Source: JBNKHH01 sp050290245 (GTDB lineage Bacteria; Pseudomonadota; Alphaproteobacteria; Rhodobacterales; Rhodobacteraceae). Taken from it: 64,000 nucleotides of DNA. Made by a program: the position numbers and the translations under genes. Below are positions 25,413-34,123 of this stretch, piece by piece (the first letter of the stretch is position 1; each line of letters opens with the position of its first letter). The notes under the pieces are model-generated. The model was not told where the DNA came from. It saw only the letters and a program-made list of their open reading frames with translations, and made no database searches. The DNA is taken from assembly GCA_050290245.1 (NCBI GenBank), contig JBNKHH010000021.1:41511-105510 (forward strand), in the 5' to 3' direction.

Positions 25413-26029
25413 CGATTACCGCAACTGATGCAGCGCTGTATGCGGGCGCCCTGCTTATTTTGTTCCTGACACCGGGGCCGGTTTGGGTAGCCCTGCTGGC
25501 AAGGGCCATGTCGGGTGGTTTTCACGCCGCTTGGCCGTTGGCGCTTGGGGTCGTGGTTGGGGACGTCATCTGGCCTTTGCTAGCTATCTTGGGCGTCACA
25601 TGGATCGTCAGCGTTTTCGCCGGTTTCATGGAAGTCCTGCGATGGGTTGCGAGCCTGACCTTTCTGTCCATGGGCGTCCTAATCATCCGGAACCGGAAAA
25701 AAACCATTGCCTCGGACAGCCGGTTGACGCGGCCCGGCACTTGGGCCGGGTTCATGGCCGGGGTGGCGGTGATCCTGGGAAACCCCAAGGCCATCCTGTT
25801 TTACATGGGCGTGCTGCCGGGGTTCTTTGACCTGACAGCACTGACGTGGGGCGACATCGCAGTGATCTGTTTCCTGTCGATGATCGTGCCATTGTCCGGG
25901 AACCTTGTCCTGTCGGCCTTTATCGACCGGGCGCGCCGCCTGCTCACCTCGCCCAAGGCGTTGGCGCGGACCAACACCACGGCCGGCATTCTTCTGGTCG
26001 CGGTCGGCTTGGTGATCCCCTTTACCTGA
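25409..26029 (+). CDS. LysE/RhtB family amino-acid exporter
   Basis: 206 residues, about six membrane segments. The LysE signature LILFLTPGPVWVALLARAMS with GFHAAWPLALGVVVGD is at the N-terminus, and GNPKAILFYMGVLPGFFDLT is in the middle. Such proteins export amino acids or small derivatives by proton antiport; the substrate cannot be told. Last of the overlapping genes that follow recF. Confidence 0.9.
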   Translation: MTITATDAALYAGALLILFLTPGPVWVALLARAMSGGFHAAWPLALGVVVGDVIWPLLAILGVTWIVSVFAGFMEVLRWVASLTFLSMGVLIIRNRKKTIASDSRLTRPGTWAGFMAGVAVILGNPKAILFYMGVLPGFFDLTALTWGDIAVICFLSMIVPLSGNLVLSAFIDRARRLLTSPKALARTNTTAGILLVAVGLVIPFT

Positions 26030-26060
26030 ATGGCCAGCGGCCCATTGCGGCGTCCGAAAC

Positions 26061-26546
26061 TTAGACGTAGCGGCCGGATTGCTCGGCTACGTCAGTCGAA
26101 GTCGTGCTTTCGAGGTATTCGCGAAAGGATTTGCTGAAACCCAGACGACGTTCTTTCCACCAGCGTTGCGTCCCGGGCCGATGGAAAAACCATAGGAGGT
26201 TGTCGCGATGCCCGTCCCAGAACTCGTCGTCGATCATGCCGGACCGGTACTGGAAATAGGCGTTCTCGTATTTGCGAAAGAGGCTGATCCCGAGATAGGC
26301 AAACTGCAGGTATTCATCCGGGTTGAGCTTGTCGGGGTCTGCCATGCCGTCGGCGTACATTCTTGATTTTTCTTTGCTTTCGCCGACGATGGCGGCCATG
26401 TCCCCAAGGGCGGCGACAGCGGTCTGGTATGTCTGGGAATAGGTTGCCCTTGTGCTGGCGCGAACTTGAATCGCAAGATAGACGACTGTCAGCGCAACCG
26501 CCGTCGTGCCGATGAGGTCCGATGCGATCTGGATGGTTTCGAGCAT
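26061..26546 (-). CDS. Hypothetical protein with one N-terminal membrane segment
   Basis: 161 residues. One membrane segment near the start (ASDLIGTTAVALTVVYLAIQ, about residues 8-27), then a hydrophilic helical domain rich in Trp and aromatic residues (YLGISLFRKYENAYFQYRSG, then WDGHRDNLLWFFHRPGTQRW). This layout, a single anchor followed by a helical cytosolic domain with a WxxxR-type ending, is common among uncharacterised marine bacterial proteins. I do not recognise a function. It is convergent with the LysE gene and divergent from glcD. Confidence 0.7.
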   Translation of the reverse strand: MLETIQIASDLIGTTAVALTVVYLAIQVRASTRATYSQTYQTAVAALGDMAAIVGESKEKSRMYADGMADPDKLNPDEYLQFAYLGISLFRKYENAYFQYRSGMIDDEFWDGHRDNLLWFFHRPGTQRWWKERRLGFSKSFREYLESTTSTDVAEQSGRYV

Positions 26547-26707
26547 GGTGCCCTCCCTGTCAGTGTGTTGAATTCGGACGGCTATCGCCCACCTGCAGCG
26601 AACTATCGGGTCCTCGGAGCACGTTTTCCCTTTTCGCGTTGGTTCCGTGTCGCGGTGTCGAAGGGATTCAGAGTATACTCATGCAGTATATGTTGCTTTT
26701 GGCGTAT

Positions 26708-26730
26708 ATTGGTAATAAAAAATTACCAAT
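26708..26730. promoter_or_regulatory. Inverted repeat (likely operator) before glcD
   Basis: ATTGGTAAT, AAAAA, ATTACCAAT: a perfect nine-base inverted repeat with a five-base spacer, ending right at the Shine-Dalgarno GGAGG (26732-26736) of glcD. The TTGGT/ACCAA half-sites resemble operators of the FadR-type GntR regulators (PdhR, GlcC family), although those usually have a shorter spacer. Upstream is an AT-rich stretch with GTATAC and GTATAT that probably holds the promoter. No regulator gene is adjacent. Confidence 0.6.
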
Positions 26731-26742
26731 TGGAGGATTGCC

Positions 26743-28194
26743 ATGGAAATGCCAGCACCGGACGCGACTATCCTGAGCAAGAAAGCGAGGTTGGTGGCGC
26801 GGCTGGCCACCGTCGTTCCTCCTGAGACGGTCATTTCGGATGAACGAGAAACGCGCGCCTACGAATGCGACGGATTGACGGCGTACAAATGTCCGCCAAT
26901 GTGCGTGGTCCTACCTGGATCGACGGAAGAGGTCGCTGCGGTTCTGAAGATTTGCCATGAAGAGGGTGTGCCGGTTGTGCCGCGCGGGTCGGGCACCTCG
27001 CTGGCGGGCGGGGCTCTGCCGACCGAAGATAGTGTGGTTCTTGGCGTGGCGCGGATGAACGATGTCCTGGAGACTGACTACGACAACAGGTTCATCCGGG
27101 TGCAGACGGGGCGCACCAACCTGAGCGTGACCGGCGCAGTAGAGGAAGACGGGTTCTTTTATGCGCCCGATCCATCGTCGCAACTGGCTTGCGCGATTGC
27201 CGGGAATATTGCCATGAACTCCGGCGGGGCGCATTGCCTGAAATATGGTGTGACGACGAACAACCTGCTGGGAGTGACCATGGTGATGATGGATGGCACG
27301 GTGGCCGAAATCGGCGGCGCCCATATGGACGCGGGCGGCTATGACTGGCTGGGGCTGATCTGTGGCTCCGAGGGGCAGCTTGGCGTTGTGACCGAGGCAG
27401 TCCTGCGGCTGGTGCCAAAGCCCGAGGGCGTTCGGCCGGTTCTGATCGGGTACACCTCGAACGAGGTTGCCGGTGCCTGTGTGAGCGACATCATCAAGGC
27501 CGGCGTCCTGCCGGTGGCGATCGAGTTTATGGACCGACCCTGTATTCGGGCAACCGAGGAGTTCTGCAAGGCGGGTTATCCCGATTGCGAGGCTTTGCTG
27601 ATCGTTGAAGTTGAGGGCAGCCCCGCTGAGATCGACGCGCAGCTTGCCGTCATACGCGAGATCGCCGAGCGTCATAACCCGGTCGATTTCCGCGAGGCCC
27701 AGGATGCCGAGGAGGCCGCGCGCATCTGGTTGGGTCGAAAGTCCGCATTCGGAGCCATGGGGAACATTAACGACTACATGTGCCTGGACGGGACGATCCC
27801 GGTTTCGGCGTTGCCGCACGTGCTGAAGCGGATCGGAGAGCTGTCCGGGGAATACGGACTGGACGTGGCGAACGTCTTTCATGCCGGGGATGGCAACATG
27901 CACCCGTTGATTCTCTTCGATGCCAACAAGCCCGGCGATCTTGAGATCTGCGAGGCTTTGGGAGCGGAAATTCTGAAGCTGTGCGTCGAGGTTGGCGGCT
28001 GCCTGACTGGGGAGCATGGAGTCGGTGTGGAAAAGCGCGACCTGATGGATGTCCAATTCGCTCCTGAGGACTTGGAGGCGCAGATGCGCGTAAAGGACGT
28101 GTTCGACCCGGCGTGGTTGTTGAATCCGGCCAAGGTCTTCCCGCTGGTAATGAGTGCAGGCCGCAGGTCTGGTGTCGCGCGGGATGCGGCGTGA
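26743..28194 (+). CDS. glcD: Glycolate oxidase FAD-binding subunit GlcD
   Basis: 483 residues. GlcD is the flavin subunit of the membrane-linked glycolate dehydrogenase that makes glyoxylate. The FAD-binding PCMH domain shows VVPRGSGTSLAGGALPTEDS and NIAMNSGGAHCLKYGVTTNN, and the C-terminal oxidase domain shows DVANVFHAGDGNMHPLILFD with metal-binding His and CLTGEHGVGVEKRDLM. A strong Shine-Dalgarno sequence is present, and a nine-base inverted repeat precedes it. First gene of glcD-glcE-unknown-glcF. Confidence 0.96.
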   Translation: MEMPAPDATILSKKARLVARLATVVPPETVISDERETRAYECDGLTAYKCPPMCVVLPGSTEEVAAVLKICHEEGVPVVPRGSGTSLAGGALPTEDSVVLGVARMNDVLETDYDNRFIRVQTGRTNLSVTGAVEEDGFFYAPDPSSQLACAIAGNIAMNSGGAHCLKYGVTTNNLLGVTMVMMDGTVAEIGGAHMDAGGYDWLGLICGSEGQLGVVTEAVLRLVPKPEGVRPVLIGYTSNEVAGACVSDIIKAGVLPVAIEFMDRPCIRATEEFCKAGYPDCEALLIVEVEGSPAEIDAQLAVIREIAERHNPVDFREAQDAEEAARIWLGRKSAFGAMGNINDYMCLDGTIPVSALPHVLKRIGELSGEYGLDVANVFHAGDGNMHPLILFDANKPGDLEICEALGAEILKLCVEVGGCLTGEHGVGVEKRDLMDVQFAPEDLEAQMRVKDVFDPAWLLNPAKVFPLVMSAGRRSGVARDAA

Positions 28195-28198
28195 CGTA

Positions 28199-28248
28199 GG
28201 GGCTGTCCGCCCCCAACACCCCCGAGGATAATTGGACCAGGAAGAAAG
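28199..28248. repeat. Rhodobacteral intergenic repeat, copy C
   Basis: GGGGC-TGTCC-GCCCC hairpin (28199-28213) followed by CCCCCGAGGATAATTGGACC. It fills the glcD-glcE gap and its last bases form part of the glcE ribosome site. It resembles the copies at 47654 and 51602. Confidence 0.6.
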
Positions 28249-28255
28249 ATCGACC

Positions 28256-29401
28256 GTGCTGACTCCGAATGACGAAACCGAATTGGCCGAGGCGGTTGCG
28301 GGGGCAGCGGGTCCCCTGGTGATCCGGGGCGGCGGCACGAGGCCTGTCGGTCCCGCAATCGAGGGCGAGGTCTTGTCGGTCGCGGGTCTGTCGGGGATCA
28401 CGCTGTACGAGCCGGGGGCACTGACACTGGTGGCGCGGGCCGGAACGCCGATTGCCGAGATTGAAGCGGCGCTGGATGCCGAAGGTCAGCGGCTGGCCTT
28501 TGAGCCGATGGATCACCGCGCAATCCTCGGCACAAAGGGCGCGCCAACCATTGGCGGCGTGGTTGCGGCGAACGTGTCGGGCCCCCGCCGCGTTCAGGCG
28601 GGTGCGTGCCGCGACTATCTGCTGGGCGTCCGCTTTGTCGATGGCACAGGCAATGTCGTGAAGAATGGTGGGCGCGTTATGAAGAACGTCACCGGCTATG
28701 ACCTGGCGCGCCTGATGGCGGGCAGTCGCGGCACGTTGGGCATTCTGACCGAAGTCGGTTTCAAGGTCCTGCCCAAGACGGATGCTTGCGCCGTGCTGCT
28801 GTTGACCGGTCTGAACGTCGACAAAGCTGTGGCGGCCATGGCGGCGGCGCTGGGATCGCCGTTCGAGGTCTCGGGCGCGGCGCATGTGCCCGTTGGGCTG
28901 GACGGCGACCCGGTGACGATGATTCGGGTCGAGGGGTTCGAAGCGCAGGTGGCTTACCGTGCCGAGCGTTTGAAAGAACTTCTGTCAGGGTTTGCCCCGG
29001 CGGATATCGAGCGCCGCACCGGCGCAGATGGCGGGCATGGCACTGAGGCAGGCTGGCGCTGGGTGCGCGATGCCGCGATGTTCGCCGGCGGCGACGGCGA
29101 CCTGTGGCGGTTATCCGTGAAGCCGTCGGACGCACCTGCTGTGGTGCGAGCTCTGGGTGACGGGCGCATGCTGCTGGACTGGGGCGGCGGGCTCATTTGG
29201 GCCGAAACGTCACAGGGAAAAGACGCGCGTGCCGCGCTTGACGGCGTCGGAGGTCATGCGACGCTGATCCGGGCCTCGGACGAGACCAAATCCCGCCTGG
29301 GTGTGTTCCAGCGCGAGGCTGCGCCGCTGGCGGCCCTGGCAGCGGGCCTCCGCCGAAGGTTCGATCCGCGCGGCATTCTGAATCCAGGGATGATGGCATG
29401 A
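28256..29401 (+). CDS. glcE: Glycolate oxidase subunit GlcE
   Basis: 381 residues from the GTG at 28256 (V-LTPNDETELAEAV), with AAGAAAG about seven bases upstream; a TTG eight codons earlier is less likely. GlcE is the second FAD-binding subunit of glycolate dehydrogenase. The PCMH features are FEPMDHRAILGTKGAPTIGG and GRVMKNVTGYDLARLMAGSR. It overlaps the following gene by four bases. Confidence 0.94.
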   Translation: MLTPNDETELAEAVAGAAGPLVIRGGGTRPVGPAIEGEVLSVAGLSGITLYEPGALTLVARAGTPIAEIEAALDAEGQRLAFEPMDHRAILGTKGAPTIGGVVAANVSGPRRVQAGACRDYLLGVRFVDGTGNVVKNGGRVMKNVTGYDLARLMAGSRGTLGILTEVGFKVLPKTDACAVLLLTGLNVDKAVAAMAAALGSPFEVSGAAHVPVGLDGDPVTMIRVEGFEAQVAYRAERLKELLSGFAPADIERRTGADGGHGTEAGWRWVRDAAMFAGGDGDLWRLSVKPSDAPAVVRALGDGRMLLDWGGGLIWAETSQGKDARAALDGVGGHATLIRASDETKSRLGVFQREAAPLAALAAGLRRRFDPRGILNPGMMA

Positions 29402-30558
29402 GCGATCCTTACGATTTTGCCGCCGATCGCCTGTTGCCAGGCAAGGTCGAGGCCATCCGTGCCTTCTGGCAGAGGTTCGAGGCCGGGGCCGAGGATTTGG
29501 ACCGCGCCTTTGACACGGGAGAAGGGATCAGAGAGGTGTCGACCAGCGTGATGGGAGCCTTGGCAGAGGTCTCGCCTCACCTCATGTGGGAGTTCGGGCC
29601 GTCCGAGCGGGGGCATTCGATCTGCATCACGCCGGAATGGCGTCATGATCTGCGCCCGGCGGCACGGGCGGTTGCGAAAATGGCGCCGGAGATGCGACGT
29701 TTCGAGGTGCTCGAGGCGCGCACTCCAAGCAAGTTGGATGTCTGGGAAGGCGACTTTGTCGCACGCTTTCGGAAACCTGCAACGTTGAGCAGGATCGAGG
29801 TGCAGCCAGGCGAGGATGGCAAGGTCCGGATGATTGGCACCGGTTCAGGCACCGATAAGGAAATCGGCAACGATGTGCTGGCGCTTGGCACGCTTTTGCT
29901 CGGCGAGCAGGTCGATTGGAACTGGTTCGGCGATGTAGAGATCGTTCGTCAGAAGAAAAAACTTTTCGGCGGCTGGCAAGGCGGGGAGCCGATGGCATTC
30001 GATGCCGAGGCTTTCATTGCGTCTTTCGACGATGCGCGCGCCAGGCTTGAGGCGGCGCGGCCCGACACGCCCTATTCGGACTGCGATGTCGAGGAGGGCG
30101 AACGGTCGTTGCTGAAGCTGCGTGGCGGGCATCCCGGCTGCGGGCGCACCGATCTGATCATGATGAATACAAGGTCCGAGGTTCACGCCCTGGCGGCCTG
30201 CACAACGGCGCGGTTTTCGTCGATCAATCACAGCCGGTTCGGCGAATGGTTCTTTTTCGTGCGTATCCCACGTGGACCGGAAGCGACGTTCGACCAGGTT
30301 GATGAGCGCTATGAGGTTGAGGAGCTTTTGCACGGTGTACTGTCCGGGGCGGGCTTGGGAGGGCTGGTCGCCGGCGCACATGGGCAGGACCACGTCTATG
30401 TCGATATTGCTGCAACCGATCTGGACGCGGCCTTGCCCCTGGTCGCAATGACGCTACGGGAGCATCCCTATTTCAAGGATACGACCATCCATTTTCTTGA
30501 ACAGGGATTGCCGGAGATCGCTTTTCCCGTGTCTTCGTTCCTGGTGCGACAGAGTTAG
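29398..30558 (+). CDS. Unknown 386-residue protein between glcE and glcF
   Basis: 386 residues, soluble, no signal peptide or membrane segment. I do not recognise a named family. The N-terminal third (HSICITPEWRHDLRPAARAV, then APEMRRFEVLEARTP) resembles a group of uncharacterised proteins with an LxITAxG-x-APxLxxWE-type core, but that similarity is from memory only. The C-terminus contains GRTDLIMMNTRSEVHALAAC and HGQDHVYVDIAATDLDAALP. It overlaps glcE by four bases and lies eight bases before glcF, so it is fixed inside the glycolate oxidase operon and probably helps make or use that enzyme. Confidence 0.75.
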   Translation: MSDPYDFAADRLLPGKVEAIRAFWQRFEAGAEDLDRAFDTGEGIREVSTSVMGALAEVSPHLMWEFGPSERGHSICITPEWRHDLRPAARAVAKMAPEMRRFEVLEARTPSKLDVWEGDFVARFRKPATLSRIEVQPGEDGKVRMIGTGSGTDKEIGNDVLALGTLLLGEQVDWNWFGDVEIVRQKKKLFGGWQGGEPMAFDAEAFIASFDDARARLEAARPDTPYSDCDVEEGERSLLKLRGGHPGCGRTDLIMMNTRSEVHALAACTTARFSSINHSRFGEWFFFVRIPRGPEATFDQVDERYEVEELLHGVLSGAGLGGLVAGAHGQDHVYVDIAATDLDAALPLVAMTLREHPYFKDTTIHFLEQGLPEIAFPVSSFLVRQS

Positions 30559-30566
30559 GCGGGCAG

Positions 30567-31850
30567 ATGCAGACGAACTTTACCGAAGAGCAACTCGCCG
30601 ATCCGGGCATTCAGCGGGCGAACGAGATATTGCGGTCCTGTGTGCATTGCGGGTTCTGCACCGCGACGTGCCCGACTTACCAGGTTCTGGGCGACGAGTT
30701 GGACAGCCCTCGGGGGCGGATTTACCTGATTAAGGACATGTTGGAGAATGACCGCCCGGCGGATGCAAAAACGGTCAAACATATCGACCGTTGCCTGTCG
30801 TGTCTTGCTTGCATGACGACCTGCCCATCGGGGGTGCACTACATGCACCTGGTAGATCATGCGCGCGCCTATATTGAAAAGACTTATAAGCGCCCGTTGG
30901 TGGATCGACTGCTGCGCTGGACGCTGGCGAGAATCATTCCTTATCCGGGCCGCTTTCGCCTTGCTTTGCTGGCGGCAAAGATCGGGCGCCCCATTGCGTT
31001 CCTGATGCCGGATGCGCGCCTGAAAGCGATGTTGGATATGGCACCCAGGCGGATCCCGCCTGCCAGCCGGAATGATGACGCGCAGGTGTTTCCGGCAACC
31101 GGCGAGCGCAAGATGCGCGTCGCCCTGTTGACTGGCTGCGCTCAAAAGGCACTGAACACCGACATCAATGACGCCACGATCCGGCTTTTGCGTCGGTTGG
31201 GTTGCGAGGTTGTGATCACGAAGGGCATGGGTTGCTGTGGAGCCCTGACGCACCACATGGGCAAAGAGCGGGAAAGCCACGTGTCGGCGGCGCGGAACAT
31301 CCGGGCCTGGATGGCCGAAGACCGGGCCGAAGGGCTGGATGCCATCGTGATAAACACCAGCGGGTGCGGTACGACGGTCAAGGACTATGGCCATATGTTT
31401 CGCAACGACCCCTTGGCCGAGGACGCGGCGCACGTCAGTTCCTTGGCCCTGGACGTCAGCGAGTTGTTGATGCGGCTTGAGATGCCGAAATACGGCACTA
31501 AACAAATGAAAGTCGCCTACCACGCGGCCTGTTCCTTGCAGCATGGGCAACAGATCAAGACCTACCCCAAGGACCTTTTGAAAGCGGTCGGTTTCGAGGT
31601 CGTTGAACCTGCCGACAGCCACTTGTGCTGCGGTTCGGCCGGGACCTACAACCTGATGCAGCCTGAAATTTCGGCGCAATTGAAGGACCGGAAAGTCAAG
31701 ACGCTTGAGGCCAAGCAGCCGGATGTGATCGCGGCTGGGAATATTGGCTGCATGATGCAGATCGGATCGGGCGCCGGGGTGCCGGTCGTCCACACCGTCG
31801 AACTGCTGGACTGGGCAACAGGCGGCCCCAAACCACCATCCCTGAAATAG
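30567..31850 (+). CDS. glcF: Glycolate oxidase iron-sulfur subunit GlcF
   Basis: 427 residues. GlcF passes electrons from the flavin subunits to the quinone pool. Two 4Fe-4S motifs: Cys 25, 28, 31 and 35 (CVHCGFCTATCP) and Cys 76, 79, 82 and 86 (CLSCLACMTTCP). Two heterodisulfide-type cysteine regions follow: GMGCCGALTHH and HLCCGSAGTYN, with LTGCAQKALN and HAACSLQHG. Last gene of the glc unit. Confidence 0.97.
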   Translation: MQTNFTEEQLADPGIQRANEILRSCVHCGFCTATCPTYQVLGDELDSPRGRIYLIKDMLENDRPADAKTVKHIDRCLSCLACMTTCPSGVHYMHLVDHARAYIEKTYKRPLVDRLLRWTLARIIPYPGRFRLALLAAKIGRPIAFLMPDARLKAMLDMAPRRIPPASRNDDAQVFPATGERKMRVALLTGCAQKALNTDINDATIRLLRRLGCEVVITKGMGCCGALTHHMGKERESHVSAARNIRAWMAEDRAEGLDAIVINTSGCGTTVKDYGHMFRNDPLAEDAAHVSSLALDVSELLMRLEMPKYGTKQMKVAYHAACSLQHGQQIKTYPKDLLKAVGFEVVEPADSHLCCGSAGTYNLMQPEISAQLKDRKVKTLEAKQPDVIAAGNIGCMMQIGSGAGVPVVHTVELLDWATGGPKPPSLK

Positions 31851-31920
31851 GCTGCGGACCTTTGACATAATCTTGCCCAAACGAGCGTCTAGGTTGACAC
31901 TGAAGGCGAAAGGGAAGGCC

Positions 31921-32751
31921 ATGCGGATGATCCTTGCTGCCCTTGCGGTGGCATTCAGCGGACAGGCTGTGCTTGCCGATGGCGAGGGCACGACGGATTT
32001 GACGGCGCTCATGACGGCCTATGACGCTCGTGGCTGGGAGGCCGTGGGGCGGCTGAACATAGGCTGGGGCGGCATGTGTACCGGCGCGCTGATCAGCCCG
32101 AAGCTAGTCCTGACTGCAGCCCATTGCATGTACGACGTTCGCACCGGCAACACGGTAGATCCCGCAACCATCGAATTCCACGCTGGCTGGCGGAACGGGC
32201 GGGCGTCGGCCTCGCGCAAGGTCCGCCGGACTGTGATCCATCCGGACTATGAGTTCACTGGTCCCGAAGGCAGCGTTCATGTCTCGCACGACCTGGCGAT
32301 ACTTGAACTCGATTCCGAAATTCGGCTGGCAACAATTCAGCCCTTCGGGACCGGCGCGCGTCCGCGAAAGGGTCAGAGCGTAGGGGTGGTGTCCTATGCC
32401 CACGACCGCGCCGATTCACCATCGTTGCAGGAAGTTTGTCACGTCCTGGCCCGCCGCCAGGGGACCTTGGTACTGTCATGCGATGTGGACTTTGGTTCGT
32501 CCGGTGCGCCGATCTTTGCCGAGGTGAATGGCCATCCGCAAATTGTTTCGGTCGTGTCGGCAAAGGCGGAGATCAACGGGCGCCGGGTGTCTCTGGGCAC
32601 CAACCTTGAAAAGCCTCTGTCTGAGATGATGGCGATTCTGAACGGAGGCGGTGGCATCGTGCCCCGGTCGGTTCCTGTCGCACGTACTATGACGCCAAAC
32701 CAGCCCAAGCGGTTGAATGGCGGCAGCGGTGCCAAATTCCTGCGGCCCTGA
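31921..32751 (+). CDS. Secreted trypsin-like serine protease (first of two)
   Basis: 276 residues with GGGAAGG before the start and a signal peptide (MRMILAALAVAFSGQAVLA). S1-type fold: His68 in VLTAAHCMYDV, Asp124 in VSHDLAILEL and Ser194 in FGSSGAPIF form the expected catalytic triad. The serine motif GSSGAP replaces the usual GDSGGP. The Cys pair CTG...AHC matches the conserved disulfide. Likely periplasmic or secreted; substrate unknown. A related gene follows 23 bases later. Confidence 0.9.
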   Translation: MRMILAALAVAFSGQAVLADGEGTTDLTALMTAYDARGWEAVGRLNIGWGGMCTGALISPKLVLTAAHCMYDVRTGNTVDPATIEFHAGWRNGRASASRKVRRTVIHPDYEFTGPEGSVHVSHDLAILELDSEIRLATIQPFGTGARPRKGQSVGVVSYAHDRADSPSLQEVCHVLARRQGTLVLSCDVDFGSSGAPIFAEVNGHPQIVSVVSAKAEINGRRVSLGTNLEKPLSEMMAILNGGGGIVPRSVPVARTMTPNQPKRLNGGSGAKFLRP

Positions 32752-32774
32752 ACTGCCAGGTTGACGCGGTGCCC

Positions 32775-33464
32775 ATGGTCGCGCTTCATGAACTTATGTG
32801 TGTCCTGCGTGCCGGCCTGCTTTCCGTTTTGCTTTGCCTGTCGCCCGGGGCCGCCAGGGCTGAAAACCTTCTCGGCACAGGTCGGCTTGAGTACCTGGAC
32901 ACAGGCGGGTCATGCTCGGCAGCGCTGGTGCGCCCCGACCTGGTGATTACCGCCGCTCACTGCGCAAACCGTCCCGGGCGCGCTGCGAACATGAGGTTCC
33001 GGTTGGGCGGGTTCGAGTCTGAAGCCACTTTTGGGGTCCAACAGCTGATCCCGCATCCGTTGTATGATCAGAAGAGCCCGCGCATCGAATGGCGTCTGAG
33101 GTTTGACATCGCTGTGGTGCAACTGGAGCAAGCGGTCCCCGAGAGCTTGGCGACCCCGCTGGTTCAGGGTGACGCTGCCCAAGTCGGCGAAACCCTGTAC
33201 ATCGTCAGTTGGCGCGGTGGCGAACGGCCTCGGCAACGGGCATGCCCTGTTGTCGAAGGCGTGCCCGGGCTGGTGACCCTTGGTTGTCAGGTTCGTGGCG
33301 GCGAAAGCGGCGCGCCTGTGCTGCGTAAGACTGACAAAGGACTGGAACTGGTCGCCGTGATCAGCAGCCGCAGCAAGCTTTTGGAGCAGCCCGTCGCGCA
33401 GGCGTCGAACGTTCTTCTGCGCCTGCCACCGCTGCTGAACATGATCGACGCCGGTAATCCTTGA
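32775..33464 (+). CDS. Secreted trypsin-like serine protease (second of two)
   Basis: 229 residues from the ATG at 32775 (GTG at 32769 and ATG at 32796 are also possible). Signal peptide ends near AARA-EN (about residue 29). S1 triad: His62 in VITAAHCANRP, Asp111 in RFDIAVVQLE, Ser178 in RGGESGAPVL. It is shorter than its neighbour and diverged from it, so this is an old tandem duplication or paired acquisition. Likely secreted or periplasmic. Confidence 0.88.
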   Translation: MVALHELMCVLRAGLLSVLLCLSPGAARAENLLGTGRLEYLDTGGSCSAALVRPDLVITAAHCANRPGRAANMRFRLGGFESEATFGVQQLIPHPLYDQKSPRIEWRLRFDIAVVQLEQAVPESLATPLVQGDAAQVGETLYIVSWRGGERPRQRACPVVEGVPGLVTLGCQVRGGESGAPVLRKTDKGLELVAVISSRSKLLEQPVAQASNVLLRLPPLLNMIDAGNP

Positions 33465-33523
33465 ACCGGCCCTTAGGGAAACTTATCTGACAAAGTGTCG
33501 GAGGCCGCTACCGGATCCGATGT

Positions 33524-33549
33524 TTTGAAATACTGGCCTTGCCCGCATG
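33524..33549 (+). promoter_or_regulatory. Possible heat-shock (sigma-32) promoter before hsp20
   Basis: TTTGAAA (33524-33530), an 11-base spacer, then CCCGCAT (33542-33548), about 40 bases before the Hsp20 start. This resembles the sigma-32 pattern CTTGAAA / CCCCAT but is imperfect. It would fit the gene's expected heat control. Confidence 0.3.
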
Positions 33550-33587
33550 GGAAGGCCGTTTGGTATCGCTCAAAGGAGGATTATCCA

Positions 33588-34055
33588 ATGCGCAGGTTTG
33601 ACCTTGCACCGCTCTACCGAGCAACCGTCGGCTTTGACCAGATCGCCGATATGATGGACCGCATTATCACCGACACCGCGTCGGCGCCGTCCTATCCCCC
33701 GTACAACATTGAAAAAACAGCTGATGACGCCTGGCGCATCTCGATCGCCGTCGCTGGTTTCGCCGAAGAAGACCTGTCGGTTGAAGTCCGCGAAAACGCG
33801 CTGATCGTTTCGGCCAAGAAGGCGACCGACGAGGAAGAACGCACCTATCTGCATCGCGGTATCGCCAACCGTGCTTTCGAGCGTCGCTTTGCGCTTGCCG
33901 AGCATGTCCGTGTTACCGGCGCGAGCCATGTGAACGGTATGCTGAACATCGATCTCAAGCGCGAAGTGCCCGAAGCGCTGAAGCCGCGCCGGATCGAGAT
34001 TTCTAACGGCGATACAGTTGAAGCCAAGGCTGTCGAGGCCAAAGAGGTCAACTAA
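33588..34055 (+). CDS. Small heat-shock protein Hsp20
   Basis: 155 residues from the ATG at 33588, which has the strong site AAAGGAGGA seven bases upstream; an earlier in-frame start is not supported. IbpA-type Hsp20 holdase: RRFDLAPLYRATVGFDQIAD at the start, alpha-crystallin domain from PPYNIEKTADDAWRISIAVA, and the closing motif GMLNIDLKREVPEALKPRRI with I-x-I/V-like ISNG. Followed by a clear terminator. Confidence 0.96.
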   Translation: MRRFDLAPLYRATVGFDQIADMMDRIITDTASAPSYPPYNIEKTADDAWRISIAVAGFAEEDLSVEVRENALIVSAKKATDEEERTYLHRGIANRAFERRFALAEHVRVTGASHVNGMLNIDLKREVPEALKPRRIEISNGDTVEAKAVEAKEVN

Positions 34056-34079
34056 GCCTCTGCGCCGATCCGAATGGTG

Positions 34080-34108
34080 AAGGGCGGAACGATGGTTCCG
34101 CCCTTTTT
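34080..34108 (+). terminator. Rho-independent terminator of hsp20
   Basis: Perfect stem AAGGGCGGAAC / GTTCCGCCCTT with a GATG loop and a run of five T (34104-34108), 24 bases after the Hsp20 stop. It may also serve the convergent aldehyde dehydrogenase gene ending at 34124. Confidence 0.93.
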
Positions 34109-34123
34109 GCGTTTCGGCAGGGC

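Noticed and set aside
26911..28401. 496-residue minus-strand frame opposite glcD
   Set aside because: Arg/His/Pro-rich shadow composition, no domain; glcD on the plus strand is certain.
31864..31900. TTGACA near 31864 as promoter of the first trypsin-like gene
   Set aside because: The -35 is good but no convincing -10 lies 16 to 18 bases downstream.
30555..32012. 485-residue minus-strand frame opposite glcF
   Set aside because: Shadow of glcF; GlcF has all its Cys motifs on the other strand.
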